In this document: positions 1 to 10,364 of the stretch, piece after piece | How positions within the stretch are numbered: position 1 is the stretch's first letter | Layout of the letters: every line of letters begins with the position of its first letter | Source of the DNA: Centrapalus pauciflorus | Taxonomy: Eukaryota > Streptophyta > Magnoliopsida > Asterales > Asteraceae | Length of the DNA stretch: 64,000 nt | Direction of reading: 5' to 3' | Assembly (NCBI GenBank): GCA_020465985.1 | Contig: JAANYP010002059.1 | Span: 255,466 to 319,465 of the forward strand | Made by a program: the position numbers and the translations under genes | Notes under the pieces: model-generated | Databases searched by the model: none | Told to the model about the DNA's origin: nothing | Seen by the model: the letters and a program-made list of their open reading frames with translations, nothing else

Positions 1-87
1 TTCTTTACACAAGACTTTAAGTTTCTATACAAATAAGGAAATAAAACAAAGTAAAACTGTTATCTACAAACTAAAGCATCCAAAAAC

Positions 88-2775
88 TTACAATTGTGAA
101 AGTTTCTGATTAACTGCCTTCAAAAATTCTCTTTTCAATTCTTCGCTATCACAATATATCTTCACTGATCTCATTTGTACCAGCCATGCCCTTGGAAGAT
201 CAAAGAATTCAAAATTGAAGAACATGCTGGATCCATTTGTAAATTTGAGTTTTGTATGTCTTTGATTTCACATACAGATCAACCTGTGCAATCTTCATCT
301 CCTTTGCATCTTCTATATCTTTTCTGATTGACTCTAGATCAAAAATGCTTTTTAAATCTCTTATAGCCTGCTGGACTTGTGGAAGTGAAGATCTGACTTG
401 AGTCACAGATCCGACATGATGCATTCTGGTAAGCTCATCTCTGGTCATCCCTTGCACTATGTGCATCATACTCTTATATTCTTCCTCAGTACCAGCTTCT
501 CTTCTTACTACAAAATGATATCTTAAGTCAATGTCATCCATTAGCTTAGCATAACAATATGTAATAGGAGGTTTTGAGAAGTCATGTTGGTCGAGGGTCT
601 TTTCAATTTCCATCACCTTCTGAAGTTGGTGTTCAAACAACACCCTTTTCACCTGATCAAGCTTTGCTTGAGTGATTACTTCTGATTGAGGATTAGTAGC
701 ACCAGCTTGAACAGGTGGAGAAGGATCACTGACACCAACTTGACTTGGTTCCTGTTGGCTTTGGACATGAGGAGAGACTTTGGCTATTTTTCATTTTTCC
801 ATTTCCTTATCATGAAATTCTTGCAGCCTCTCTGTATTCACGGACTGAGCCATCTTCTTTGGAATTCCGGCTGAATAGGCAAAATTGATCAAAAACCTTC
901 TGTGCTCTGCCTTTGAATGCACAGTTGGCATTTTCCTTTTCTTCTCATTCTGGTTAACCACAAACCCTCTTAGGTAATCACCTAAGGTTTCATCATCTTT
1001 CATTGAAGCATGGGTTTGCTGATTCTATGAGGATGCCCTTGCCCTTATCCTTGGTTGCAGAAGTAGTGGCCAGGACTGAACTGACAGGAGCTTGACTGCC
1101 TTCTCGGATAACAACTTCTGTTGTTCTTATGGGAGCAACTTGAGTTTCTAGGCTAACAACTTGAGTAGCTGTTGGAACTGTTAGCCTAGAATCTTGGACT
1201 GTTGGAGTAGGAGCTGGAGCTGCTTGGACTGAACTGGGGATCTCCTGATTCTCCCCCTTTTTGGATGCATTGCTTTGGTCAGGAGGACCTACAACCTTTG
1301 CCATTAGGGTTCGAATCACCTTCTCAAGTTGAATGATCTTATTTCCACAGAGGGTGAACCCCTTATGAAAATATTCCATTCTCTCATTTTGAGCTGCTAC
1401 TTTCTGTTGAAGTACTCTGATTTGTGCCCCCTGTGTAGCAATAATCGACTGGTTATATTCCAATACTGCCACAACAGGTTTCAGCTGAGGATCCGTTAAT
1501 AACATAAGTTGCAGACTAGCCTCAAGATCAGCAAAAGTGTGTGGTGTTTGTGATCTATCACTGGCAGGAACTCCAGAAATAGAAACCTCTGGGCCCCTCT
1601 GTTCTTGGTTCTGGGGACTTGTAGAAGGTGCTTGCACACCCTCTGTTGTCATGGGTGTGGTCTTAATGATGTTGACACTGTCCTGTGCCTCTTGTTCAGA
1701 AACAGCAGTAGTGTCAGCCACAGAACCCATATGGACATCCTCTGTTGGGATGTCCACCTCCAAATTGAGGATTGGAGTGTCCTCAGTGGGTGCCCTTTGG
1801 ATATTCTGTGCAGGAGTGTCCTAGAGCACAGAGACATTTGGCTCTTGTATGTGAGTTGAGGAGGAAGGAGCTCCTGAAACCCTTTTTCGTTTGTATAGTA
1901 TAAGTGGGGATGAGGGATTTACAGAAGGATCAGAGGGATTATATGTATCATGAGGAGTGGGTTGGGGTCCTGGGGGTGAAGCAGTGATGTTAGGCTGAGC
2001 TTGCTCAGGACCCTCTCCTCTGTTTAGTGGATTGATGCCCAACATTGCAGAAGGCAATGGGACATCTATACTCAAAAAATTGGCACTTGATTTTAAAAGA
2101 CGTTTTATAGTTGGTAATGAGTGCCTATGGGAAACATGAATCCTTTTATGTACATTGAAGTTACTGCAAGTTCTTGCAATAATTTCAGCCAAAAATCAGA
2201 TACATCAAAAATTTCCCATGTTTTAGGGCATGATGCCTTAGCATACCCTAAAAAATCATATTAGAAAAATTGAACTGTTGGCCTGTAGATAAACACACTA
2301 AGGCAGTGGCTATGTTTGAAGAAAATTCTGACCAACCAGTTCTTTTAGGGCTTATGCATTGCTAGATAATATGTACAAGATATTTCCACTTAGGGGCAAA
2401 ATGAGTTTTAAAGAACGTATAAGAATCAGTAGGGCGCCTATACCCTATAGCAAAAAGCCCTTCATGTAAGGCACCAAGAGGAAGATCAGTTATACCTGTG
2501 GCATCTTGAAGATGCAAGTGTTGGCGTATGAGATCCTCAGTGATGGTGACAGTGGTTTCATCAATCTTGGACATCAAAGAAGTGACTCCATTAATGGTTT
2601 GAATGGAGGCATGTTTCCAAAATTGCTCTATATGAGATATGTATACTGTGGGGTTTATGGAAAGAGCATGATGAATATGGGAACTTCGAAGGAAGTCCAT
2701 CATGTCGTGGAATGGTTAAAGGTCAGCGTGTTTGAGAGAATAGGGGAGACAGTTATGTTCTTTGACAAACTCCAT
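88..2775 (-). pseudogene. Degraded 3' ORF of Copia H (env-position protein, function unknown)
   Basis: Decayed homologue of the 3' ORF of Copia E. The start (MEFVKEH) at 2775 is still readable, but the frame is broken many times. One stop near 2360 replaces a CAG that codes Gln in E (HIIQQC), and another near 2266 falls where E has Gln in MIFQGM. Later pieces cover a Pro/Gln/Thr-rich middle and a charged C-terminal region. Homology continues to the ancestral stop at 88-90, beyond the shorter terminus in E. I see no signal peptide or membrane segment, so an envelope role is not supported despite the position. Confidence 0.8.
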
Positions 2776-3004
2776 GGACGATCAATCGGTGATTTTAGGG
2801 TTTCAGTGAAGTGTGTGTGAATCGCTCAGAGAGAAAAGAAAGGTCGTGGAAGATATTTTGCAACCGGTAGTTACAATTGAACGAAACTGGGACCTTTTAA
2901 AGGTTTCGAAAATATCTAATCCCGCACACACACTTATGGAAGTTACCAAGTTACCTTGCACACTTTGACAGATCAAGTGAAACAACTAGCAGTCAGGGAA
3001 AATG

Positions 3005-3040
3005 AACTAGCAGCTTGAGAAAAGACTCAAGCTGTTAGTT
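3005..3040 (-). other. Conserved hairpin between pol and the 3' ORF of Copia H
   Basis: A 15-bp inverted repeat with one mismatch-type pair surrounds a 6-base loop; the core stem is CAGCTTGAG / CTCAAGCTG. The equivalent place in Copia E (54265-54299) has CAGCATGAG / CTCATGCTG, a paired change that keeps the stem. It lies downstream of the post-pol polypurine tract and upstream of the 3' ORF start. Confidence 0.7.
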
Positions 3041-3069
3041 GAAAAATAGGCAAATTCGAATGAAACAGT

Positions 3070-3080
3070 GTCTCCCCCTT
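3070..3080 (-). promoter_or_regulatory. Post-pol polypurine tract of Copia H
   Basis: On the minus strand this reads AAGGGGGAGAC, directly after the RNase H region. Such tracts prime plus-strand DNA synthesis in LTR elements. Here it does not abut the LTR; more than 3 kb including the 3' ORF intervene. Sireviruses are known to carry multiple such tracts. Confidence 0.7.
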
Positions 3081-3141
3081 AAACAAGTATATGACATAGA
3101 TATATTTTTCATAAAATAAGAAAGAATGATTAAAAACAAAA

Positions 3142-4760
3142 TAATCCATATTAACCATGCCAATATTTGATATAAGGAAGGTGAATCTTCCTACATCAAA
3201 TGGTTTTGTAAATAGATCAGCTAACTAATCATCAGTATGAATTTTGGTAACTTGGATTAATTTCTTCTCATTATAGTCCCTTATAAAATGAAATCTGATG
3301 TCTATATGCTTGGTTTTGGGAAATTTCACTGGATTTTGTACAATGCTGATTGCACTTGAGTTGTCAATGTAAATAGGAGTGGATAGGAAATTTATACCAT
3401 AGTCTCTCAGTTGATTCTGAATCCACATTACTTGGGAACAGCAGCTTGCAGCTGCTACATATTCTGCTTCTGTGGATGACGTAGATACAGTTGTTTGCTT
3501 TTTGCACTGCCAAGAGATTAATCTTGCTTGTAGATACTGACATCCACCAGTTGTGGACTTTCTATCAATGTTGCATCGTCCATAATCACTGTCAGAATAG
3601 GCTGTTAGTTCAAAAGGAGAGTCTTTAGGATACCAGAGGCCCAAGTGTGGTTGGCCTTTGAGATATCCAAAGATTCTCTTAACAGCAAACAGGTGTGAGT
3701 CCTTTGGAGCACATTGAAACCTGGCACAAACACAAACAGCGAACATTATATCAGGTCTAGAAGATGTGAGATGCATAAGTGAACCTATCAAGGATCTGTA
3801 TAGGTGAATGTCCACATCTACTCCATCTTTGTCTGCATCAAGCTGCTTGTAAGTGTCCATTGGAGTACTAGCAACTTTGGTATCTTTGTAACCAAACTTT
3901 TCTTGTATGTCTTTAACATACTTTGATTGACTTATGAAAACCCCTGTAGGCTTCTACTTGACATGCAATCCTAGAAAGAAGGTGAGTTCCCCCATTGAAC
4001 TCATTTGAAACTTTTTGTGCATTAATGCCTTTAAATCTTTGCACAGACAGTCATTTGTAGACCCAAAGATAATATCATCAACATATATATGAACAAGCAG
4101 AATCTCAGATTTGATGGACTTTGTGAACAGAGTTTTGTGCAGTGTACCTCTCTTGAATCCATTCTGTAGAAGGTATGATAACAGAGTGTCATACCATGCT
4201 CTAGGGGCTTGGTGGAGTCCATAGAGGGCTTTGTCTAATTTGTAGACTCTGTCTGGATACTTGTAGTCCTCAAATCCAGGAGGTTGACACACATAGACCT
4301 CTTCTTCAATTGTGCCATACAGGAAAGCAGACTTCACATCCATCTGATACACTTTAAACCCTTTGAAGCTTGCATAGGCTAGGAACAGTCTTATGGCCTC
4401 AATTATTGCCACTGGAGCAAAGACATCATCATAATCTATTCCTTCTTCTTGAGTGTATCCCTGTGCTACCAATCTTGCTTTGTTCTTGATGACTATCCCT
4501 CTCTCATCCTTCTTGTTTCTGAAAACCCATCTTGTACCAATTGCTCTCTTACCTTTAGGAAGATCAACTAGAGTCCATACATTCTGAATCTTGAATTGTA
4601 GTAGTTCTTCCTGCATTGCCTCAATCCAAGATGGATCTTTCAAAGCCTCTGATGCCTTTTTGGGTTCTAATTGTGACATGAAACAGGCATGTTCAAAGGC
4701 AGCTAGACTGAATTCTGGAACTGCTGATTCATCATCAGTAGATTCTTTGTGAACCATTGT
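3142..4760 (-). pseudogene. Copia H RT-RNase H
   Basis: Codes the RT fingers and palm (GTRWVFRNKKDE, YVDDI-like catalytic motif as YMLMILSL/YVDDIIFG), then RNase H with YSDSDYG, RKSTTGG, STSSTEAEY and DNSSAI. Two in-frame TAG codons, at 3951-3953 (after GLHVK) and 3222-3224 (after KIHTDD), both replace CAG codons that are Gln in Copia E. The normal stop after GMVNM is lost. The apparent N-terminal extension (MSLVKIFRVFVE) is coded by the inserted CRM LTR and is not part of the original protein. Dead by nonsense mutation. Confidence 0.88.
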
Positions 4761-5264
4761 TGATGCAGCATAGCAAATAGAAAACCAAAGATAATCCGTT
4801 GATTCCACGAATACCCGGAAGATCTTAACCAAACTCACGTTGATTCACAGGAATACCGCGAATTTGGCCTTCAAAATTGGTTCACACAAAGAACACAAAT
4901 TTGGGAGAGAAAACTGAAGTTTAATAAAAACTGGAAGTGACCATCCAAGTTCACACATTACAATACTAAAAAGAAGCAGAAAAACATAAACGGGCCAAAA
5001 TTATAATGGACCAAACACACGGGCCAAAAAACTAAAGTCCAAACTGAAAGAAAAATAGAAAAATGCAAATTAAGTAGTCTTCGGGACCTTTTTGGGCGAA
5101 AAGCAGGGCCCAACGGCGGTTTGCCAGCACGTCGAGCCTGTCCATACGGTCGTTTAGTATATTATAAGCCCAAATCGGATACCAGAGGCCCAAGTTATGG
5201 CCATTTTAGTGAGCCAATGTGGTCATGGGCCTCCAAGTATTCTAAGGCCCGGTCTTCTGCATCA
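4761..5264 (-). repeat. 3' LTR of CRM element I
   Basis: Matches 9297-9779 along its length apart from small indels. On the minus strand it starts TGATGCAGAAGACC directly after the polypurine tract and ends GCTGCATCA. The last 23 codons of the integrase frame lie inside this LTR. Confidence 0.95.
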
Positions 5265-6070
5265 TTCTCCCCTGGGTAGACAAAATTCGTCCTCGAATCT
5301 GCAACAGCTTCATCTTCAGAAGAGTCTCCATGAAAAGGCACCAAATGCTTAACATTGAACACGTCTGAACAGCGAATGTGACTTGGTAGCTTCAAACGAT
5401 AAGCATTATGGTTGATCTTCTCCAAAATCTCCACTGGTCCAATCTTCTTTGCTGACAGTTTTTTGTATTCACCCACCGGGAAACGGTCCTTAGTCAAAAC
5501 TGCCCAAACAAAGTGACCGACCTCAAAATCGACATGTCTACGCCTTTGATCCGCATCTTGTTTGTACTTGGCGTTAGCCCGAACCAAGTTATCATGCACA
5601 GCTTTATGAACCTCATGTAACCCAACAACGAAATCCTGCACTTTCTTTGGAACAGAACCTGCAACAGGGAGAGTCAGTAAATCCAATGGGCCTCGAGGCT
5701 GGGCCGAATACATCACTGCAAATGGGCTGAAACCAGTGCTTCTGTTAACAGCATGATTATGAGCAAATTCCGCCTGACAAAGCTTTTGATCCCATGCCTT
5801 CACATGATCACCCACCAAACATCTCAAAAGGTTTCCAAGGGACCGATTCACCACTTCAGTTTGTCCATGCTGATGTCCACCCAAGGCTGTGAAGGGACAG
5901 GCAACGGCATATAGAGTCCAGCATTGGTGGCTGTTCCCTTGGAAGTCTGACAGATCCTACACCTTTTAACAAACCGGTCGACCTCTTTCAGAATAGTAGG
6001 CCAGAAATAAGAAGATTGCACCAACTGCAAAGTACGATCCCGGCCCACATGCCCTTCCCATGTAACTGAT
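5195..6070 (-). pseudogene. CRM element I integrase, catalytic core deleted
   Basis: The N-terminal zinc-binding end (FVKRCRICQTSKGTA) is followed by QPWVDISMD, after which the sequence jumps to GGHQHGQTEVVNRSLGN. About 70-80 residues that normally carry the first two catalytic Asp residues are missing, and the frame shifts at the join (about 5880). The C-terminal part is open: the KLSAKKIGPVEI segment, LKLPSHIRCSDVFNVKHL, and the terminal YPGENDAED region, which in CRM elements is the CR motif linked to centromere targeting in place of a chromodomain. The frame ends at 5195, 70 bases inside the 3' LTR, as known for CRM polyproteins. Not functional as an integrase. Confidence 0.88.
5265..5274 (-). 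promoter_or_regulatory. Polypurine tract of CRM element I
   Basis: Minus-strand CAGGGGAGAA directly abuts the 3' LTR start TGATGCAG; it is the plus-strand primer site. Confidence 0.85.
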
Positions 6071-8280
6071 AATGTGTAAACGAAGACTGGAATCAGGAAT
6101 ACACAATTGGTTCCCCTTGAAAAGAAAACCATCATGCACAACCAAATTTGATATTTTTCCAGAGCTGATATCCTGCAAAATAACAGAGAAGTATGAATCA
6201 ACTGTTAGCAGCTCCATGATGGAGTCAAGCCCTGGTACACCAACCCGCATAGACACTAGCAGATTGCTCCTCCTACTCAATGCATCTGCCACCAGTTTCG
6301 ACACCCCAGATTTATGCTTCACCACAAAAGTAAACTTCTCCAATATTGCCATCCACCTAGCATGCTTGTGTGAAACCTTATCTTGGCTACGAATATGCCT
6401 CAAAGAGTCATGATCTGTGAACAACACAAACTCCTTGTGAAACAGGTAGTGTCGCCAATGTTTAACAGCTTGAACCACAACATAGAATTCTACATCATAA
6501 GTACTATAACGCAACTTTGCTCCTATCAACTTCGCACTGAAATAAGGTATGGGTCTCCCCCATTGGCTCAAAACACCCCCAATGCCCACATGGGAAGCAT
6601 CTGTGTGTAACTCAAACACCCGTGAGAAGTCAGGTGACACTAGCAATGGGGCTGATGTAAGTCGCTCCTTGATCAACTGAAAAGCAGATTCGGCCCCCTC
6701 AGTCCGAGTAAAGGACTTCCCTTTCATACAATCAGTCACTGGTGCCATGATGGTACGGAAGTGTGGTATGAACCTCCTGTAAAAAGATGCAAGACCATGA
6801 AAGCTTCTCACCTCAGTTATTGACCTGGGAGTTGGCCAATGCCTCACAGCATCAGCCTTGGACTCATCCACCTGTATACCCTCCCCAGAAACAACATACC
6901 CCAAAAACAGCACCTTAGGTACCATAAACACACACTTCTTCTCAGCTGCATACAAACTATCCCTACGAAGTAAGGTCAAAACCTGCCGCACATGACCCAC
7001 ATGCTCATCAAAGCTAGCACTGTAGATAAAGATATCATCAAAATAAACAACCACAAATCTACCAATATAAGGTCTAAACAACTGGTTCATCACTCGCATA
7101 AATGTACTAGGAGCATTCTTTAAACCAAAAGGCATAACCAGCCATTCATACAACCCTTCACGAGTCTTAAATGCTGTTTTCCACTCATCACCAGGCCTAA
7201 CCCTTATCTGATAGTACCCACTCTTTAAATCCAGTTTATTGAACATAGAAGCACCAATAAGTTGATCAAGTAAATCATCAAGTCTAGGAATAGGAAAACG
7301 ATACCTCACTGTGATCTTGTTGATGGCACGACTATCAACACACATACGCCATGTCCCATCTTTCTTGGGAGTTAACAAAGCAGGGACAGCACAAGGGCTC
7401 ATACTCTCTCTGACATGTCCTTTGGAAACCAACTCCTCAACCTGTCGGCGCAACTCCTCATGTTCGGTAGGACTCATCTTGTAGTGAGGTCTATTGGGCA
7501 ACTGGGCACCTGGTTCCAAATCAATGTGATGTTGGATGTCACGTAGAGGTGGCAAACCATCAGGGAGCTCTACTGGAAACACATCATGAAACTCATCAAG
7601 TAAAGGGACCATAGCATCGGGAACTGCAACCTCCCCAACTATCTATTTCCTTATCAACACAAACACATTATCTGTCTCACTCAATTCATCCTCAAATTGA
7701 GCAAGGGTCAAAAGGGTTCCCGAGGGCTTCGTGACCAACTCCTTCGGCTTATTAGGAACCAAAGTTATCTTCACCCCACCAAATAGGAAACTATAAGTAT
7801 TGGTCCGCCCCTTATGTTAAATCTCACGGTCATACTCCCATGGCCTACCCAACAGTAAGTGGCAAGCATCCATAACAACAACATCACACCATACATTGTC
7901 CTTATAAGTTTTACCAATAGAAAATGAAACAAGAGCTCGTTTAGACACTGTTACCTCACCACCTTTCTTCAACCATTGAAGCTTGTAGGGCTTGGGGTGA
8001 CTTTCTGTTTTCAAGGACAACTTTTGAACTGCTTCCTCAGACACCAGATTATCACAACTCCCTGAATCAATGACAAAAGTGCTAACCCTACCCAAGATGA
8101 TACACGTGGACTGGAAAATGTTGTGCTTCAGCCAATCCTCATCAGTAGCTTTTGGAGTGAAGCAAGAACGCCTCACCACCAGATTCACACCCACATCTCC
8201 AGACACATATTCTTCCTCCTGCTCAACTTCCTCATCATCCATTGGACCTCCATCATAACCATCATTCTCTTCCTGCCCCT
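6071..8280 (-). pseudogene. CRM element I protease, RT and RNase H
   Basis: Protease (FVIDSGSCDNLVS, active DSG, then LLGRPWEYD), then RT (LPNRPHYKMSP, GTWRMCVDSRAINKITVRY, FNKLDLKSGYYQIR, VYFDDIFIYS catalytic motif) and RNase H (FELHTDASHVGIGGVL, LFTDHDSLRHI, VADALSRR). The RT-RNase H frame is open for 548 codons from 7612. Stops at 7814-7816 (Gln codon CAA to TAA) and between protease and RT break the polyprotein. A frameshift near 6060 separates RNase H from integrase. Confidence 0.9.
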
Positions 8281-9226
8281 AATCCTCCTCAGCGAACATG
8301 GTTCTTTTTCCAGCCCTTTTACACTCATACTTTCGATGGCCAAGTTCACCACATGTAAAACACTTAAGTCCCCCGCTACCGATACCCCGTGAAGTCGAAC
8401 TAGCACTAACACCCCCTGGTCTCGGTTGATTAGGCACCAAGCGTGGTGTTACAATCCCCGATCCAGAATTTCTTCCACCAAAACCAGTGGAAGTCGAACC
8501 AATTCCCCGACGGTTCTGCTTCTCCAAAGCCAGTGCCCTTTGGTATGCATCAGAAACGGATACCAGATCAAACAGATTCACCGAGTCCATAATCTGAACC
8601 CTTAATCCGCCAGTGTAGCGGGCAACAAGTTGTTCTTCCGTCTCTTGATTATCATTCTGAGAGATCAACTGGTAGAACTCAGTCGTGTAATCATCCACCG
8701 ATCGTGCCCCTTGTCGCAAATTCTGGAGCCTTTAGTACATCAACCGCTGAAAATTATGGGGTAGAAAGTTGGACCGTAGTGACTTTTTCATCTTCCTCCA
8801 TGTCTCGATCCTCGGTTTCCCAAGCCTGGTTTGAGTTAACTTCAATTGTTTCCACCACGCAGAAGCCCTACCACGAAGTCTTGTGGCGATCAAAGAAACC
8901 CTATTGTTTTCCGGCACCTCTTTAAATTCAAAAACCTCTTCCACTGTAGCCAACCAGTCAATAAAACCCTCTGGATTCAGACTCACCCCGTCAAACTCTG
9001 GGATATCAATCTTCATTCCAGCCTCCCAACGCCTGTTATCATCCCTATGATGATTGTTCCTCGGCCGCGCCTTCGATTCATCATCGGAAGACGAACGGTC
9101 ACCTGCAAACGGATTATCTCCTTCATCATCGTGACCACGATTCATCATTTCCGCCATCCAATCGGTCAGTTGATCGACCATCTGATCCAATCGCTGGTCC
9201 ATCCGTGCCATAAGTCGCTCCTCCAT
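8279..9226 (-). pseudogene. CRM element I Gag
   Basis: Capsid-like region (FIDWLATVEEVFEF, LRGRASAWWKQL, FLPHNFQRLMY) followed by a CCHC zinc knuckle (CFTCGELGHRKYEC). An in-frame TAA after RLMY splits it at about 8729. I chose the first ATG (MEERLMARM) as start; the open frame runs further upstream into the primer site, where no ATG exists. A second stop follows the knuckle (FAEED). Confidence 0.85.
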
Positions 9227-9282
9227 ATCCACTTCGTGCACTGGTCTCTGTCTTCGTGGAGGTATTTCGAACAGGATGTTCG

Positions 9283-9294
9283 GCTCTGATACCA
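9283..9294 (-). other. Primer-binding site of CRM element I
   Basis: Minus-strand TGGTATCAGAGC, complementary to the 3' end of initiator methionine tRNA, two bases from the 5' LTR. Confidence 0.9.
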
Positions 9295-9296
9295 AC

Positions 9297-9779
9297 TGAT
9301 GCAGCGTAGCAAATAGAAAACCAAAGATAATCCATTGATTCCACGAATACCCGGAAGATCTTAACCAAACTCACGTTCATTCACAGGGATACCGCGAATT
9401 TGGCCTTCATAATTGGCTCACACAAAGAACACAAATTTGGGAGAGAAAACTGAAGTTTCATTAAAATTGGAAGTGACCATCCAAGTTCACACATTACAAT
9501 ACTAAACGGGCCAAAATGATAATGGGCCAAACACACGGGCCAAAAAACTAAAGTCCAAACTGAAAGAAAAATAGAAAAATGCAAATTAAGTAGTCTTCGG
9601 GACATTTTTGGGTGAAAAGCAGGGCCTTTGCGGTTTGCCAGCACATCGGGCCTGTCCATACGGTCGTTTTGATATATTATAAGCCCAAATCGGATACCCG
9701 AGGCCCAAGTTATGGCCATTTTAGTGAGCCAATGTGGTCACGGGCCTCCAAGTATTCTAAGGTCGGGTCTTCTGCATCA
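9297..9779 (-). repeat. 5' LTR of CRM element I
   Basis: Partner of 4761-5264, with a ~20-base deletion relative to it near 9510. Ends at the TSD attgt (9780-9784). Confidence 0.95.
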
Positions 9780-10364
9780 ATTGTCCTTGTCTGCACAGGA
9801 GTGCGTGGATCACCCATTATCTGACTGAGAGGATGATACTTGTGAACTCTGAGTGTTGGCACTCTGTATGTCTGGAAGGAAGTTCCTAGATTTGTATCAT
9901 CTCCACCAGGACCACTTGATGGTTCAGCTTCAGGATCAGCTTGACTAGAATCTGGGACTGTTTCCCTTTGTGATGGAGTTGTTCCCTCAGGACTTGGGAT
10001 TGGCACTTCATAGTTTGGATTTGAATCATGTTGTGCATCCAGTACCCCTGGTGGGTCACACGATAGAAGTGGTATGACCGTATACCCATCCCATTGATCA
10101 GAATCTTCAACAGTCTGAAACCTTGTGCCAACAGCTTGATCATTTGTGCTACCAGCATGAGAATTTGTGGTGGCAGTTTCAACCCTGTTATCATTTTAGT
10201 CAACAAAGCTCAGAGAATTAGTTAGTGAATGTAGATCAAACAACCAATCAGGACCAGTGCCTTTGACATTTGCAGTGTTTTCATTAAATTCAACATTGGC
10301 ACTCTATTCAATGGTTTTAGACACACTATTATATACTCTATAGGCTTTGCTTTGTGTGGAGTAT
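9780..10364 (-). pseudogene. Copia H, integrase C-terminus to RT linker
   Basis: Upstream continuation of H on the minus strand. It starts within the integrase end (STQSKAYRVYN, the conserved FVGYS..KAYRVYN region) and runs through an acidic, Ser/Pro-rich linker (DSSQADPEAEPSSG, GDDTNLGTS) to VPTLRVHKYHPLSQIMGDP, just before the RT. It contains stops near 10195 and 10320. It is cut at 10364 by the LTR of Gypsy G; gag, protease and the integrase core of H are not in the window. Confidence 0.82.

Larger units (their letters stand above)
1..4760 (-). mobile_element. Copia H, 3' half (Sirevirus-like), interrupted by CRM element I
   Basis: Read on the minus strand this is RT and RNase H, then a polypurine tract, then a long degraded 3' ORF. 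The element is interrupted at 4760/9780 by chromovirus I and resumes at 9780-10364. It is the same family as Copia E (50426-56200), to which it aligns along its whole length. Its 3' LTR lies just outside the window: base 1 corresponds to about 20 bases inside the LTR boundary of E. The RT shows the DDIIFGST and MSSMGELTFFLGL motifs typical of the Sirevirus lineage. Confidence 0.9.
4761..9779 (-). mobile_element. CRM-type chromovirus I (Ty3/Gypsy), nested in Copia H
   Basis: Complete insertion with two LTRs (504 and 483 bp), the terminal inverted repeat TGATGCAG...CTGCATCA, primer site and polypurine tract. The 5-bp target-site duplication attgt is present at 4756-4760 and 9780-9784, and H continues in register on both sides. 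The integrase C-terminus (KLSAKKIGPVEILEKIN, LKLPSHIR, DVFNVKHLVPF, GDSSED) is characteristic of the CRM clade, known for insertion at centromeres. The coding frame contains several stops, at least one frameshift, and a deleted integrase core, so it is non-autonomous. Confidence 0.93.

Noticed and set aside
4031..4222. Second protein overlapping Copia H RT
   Set aside because: Shadow frame of the RT coding region; no independent support.
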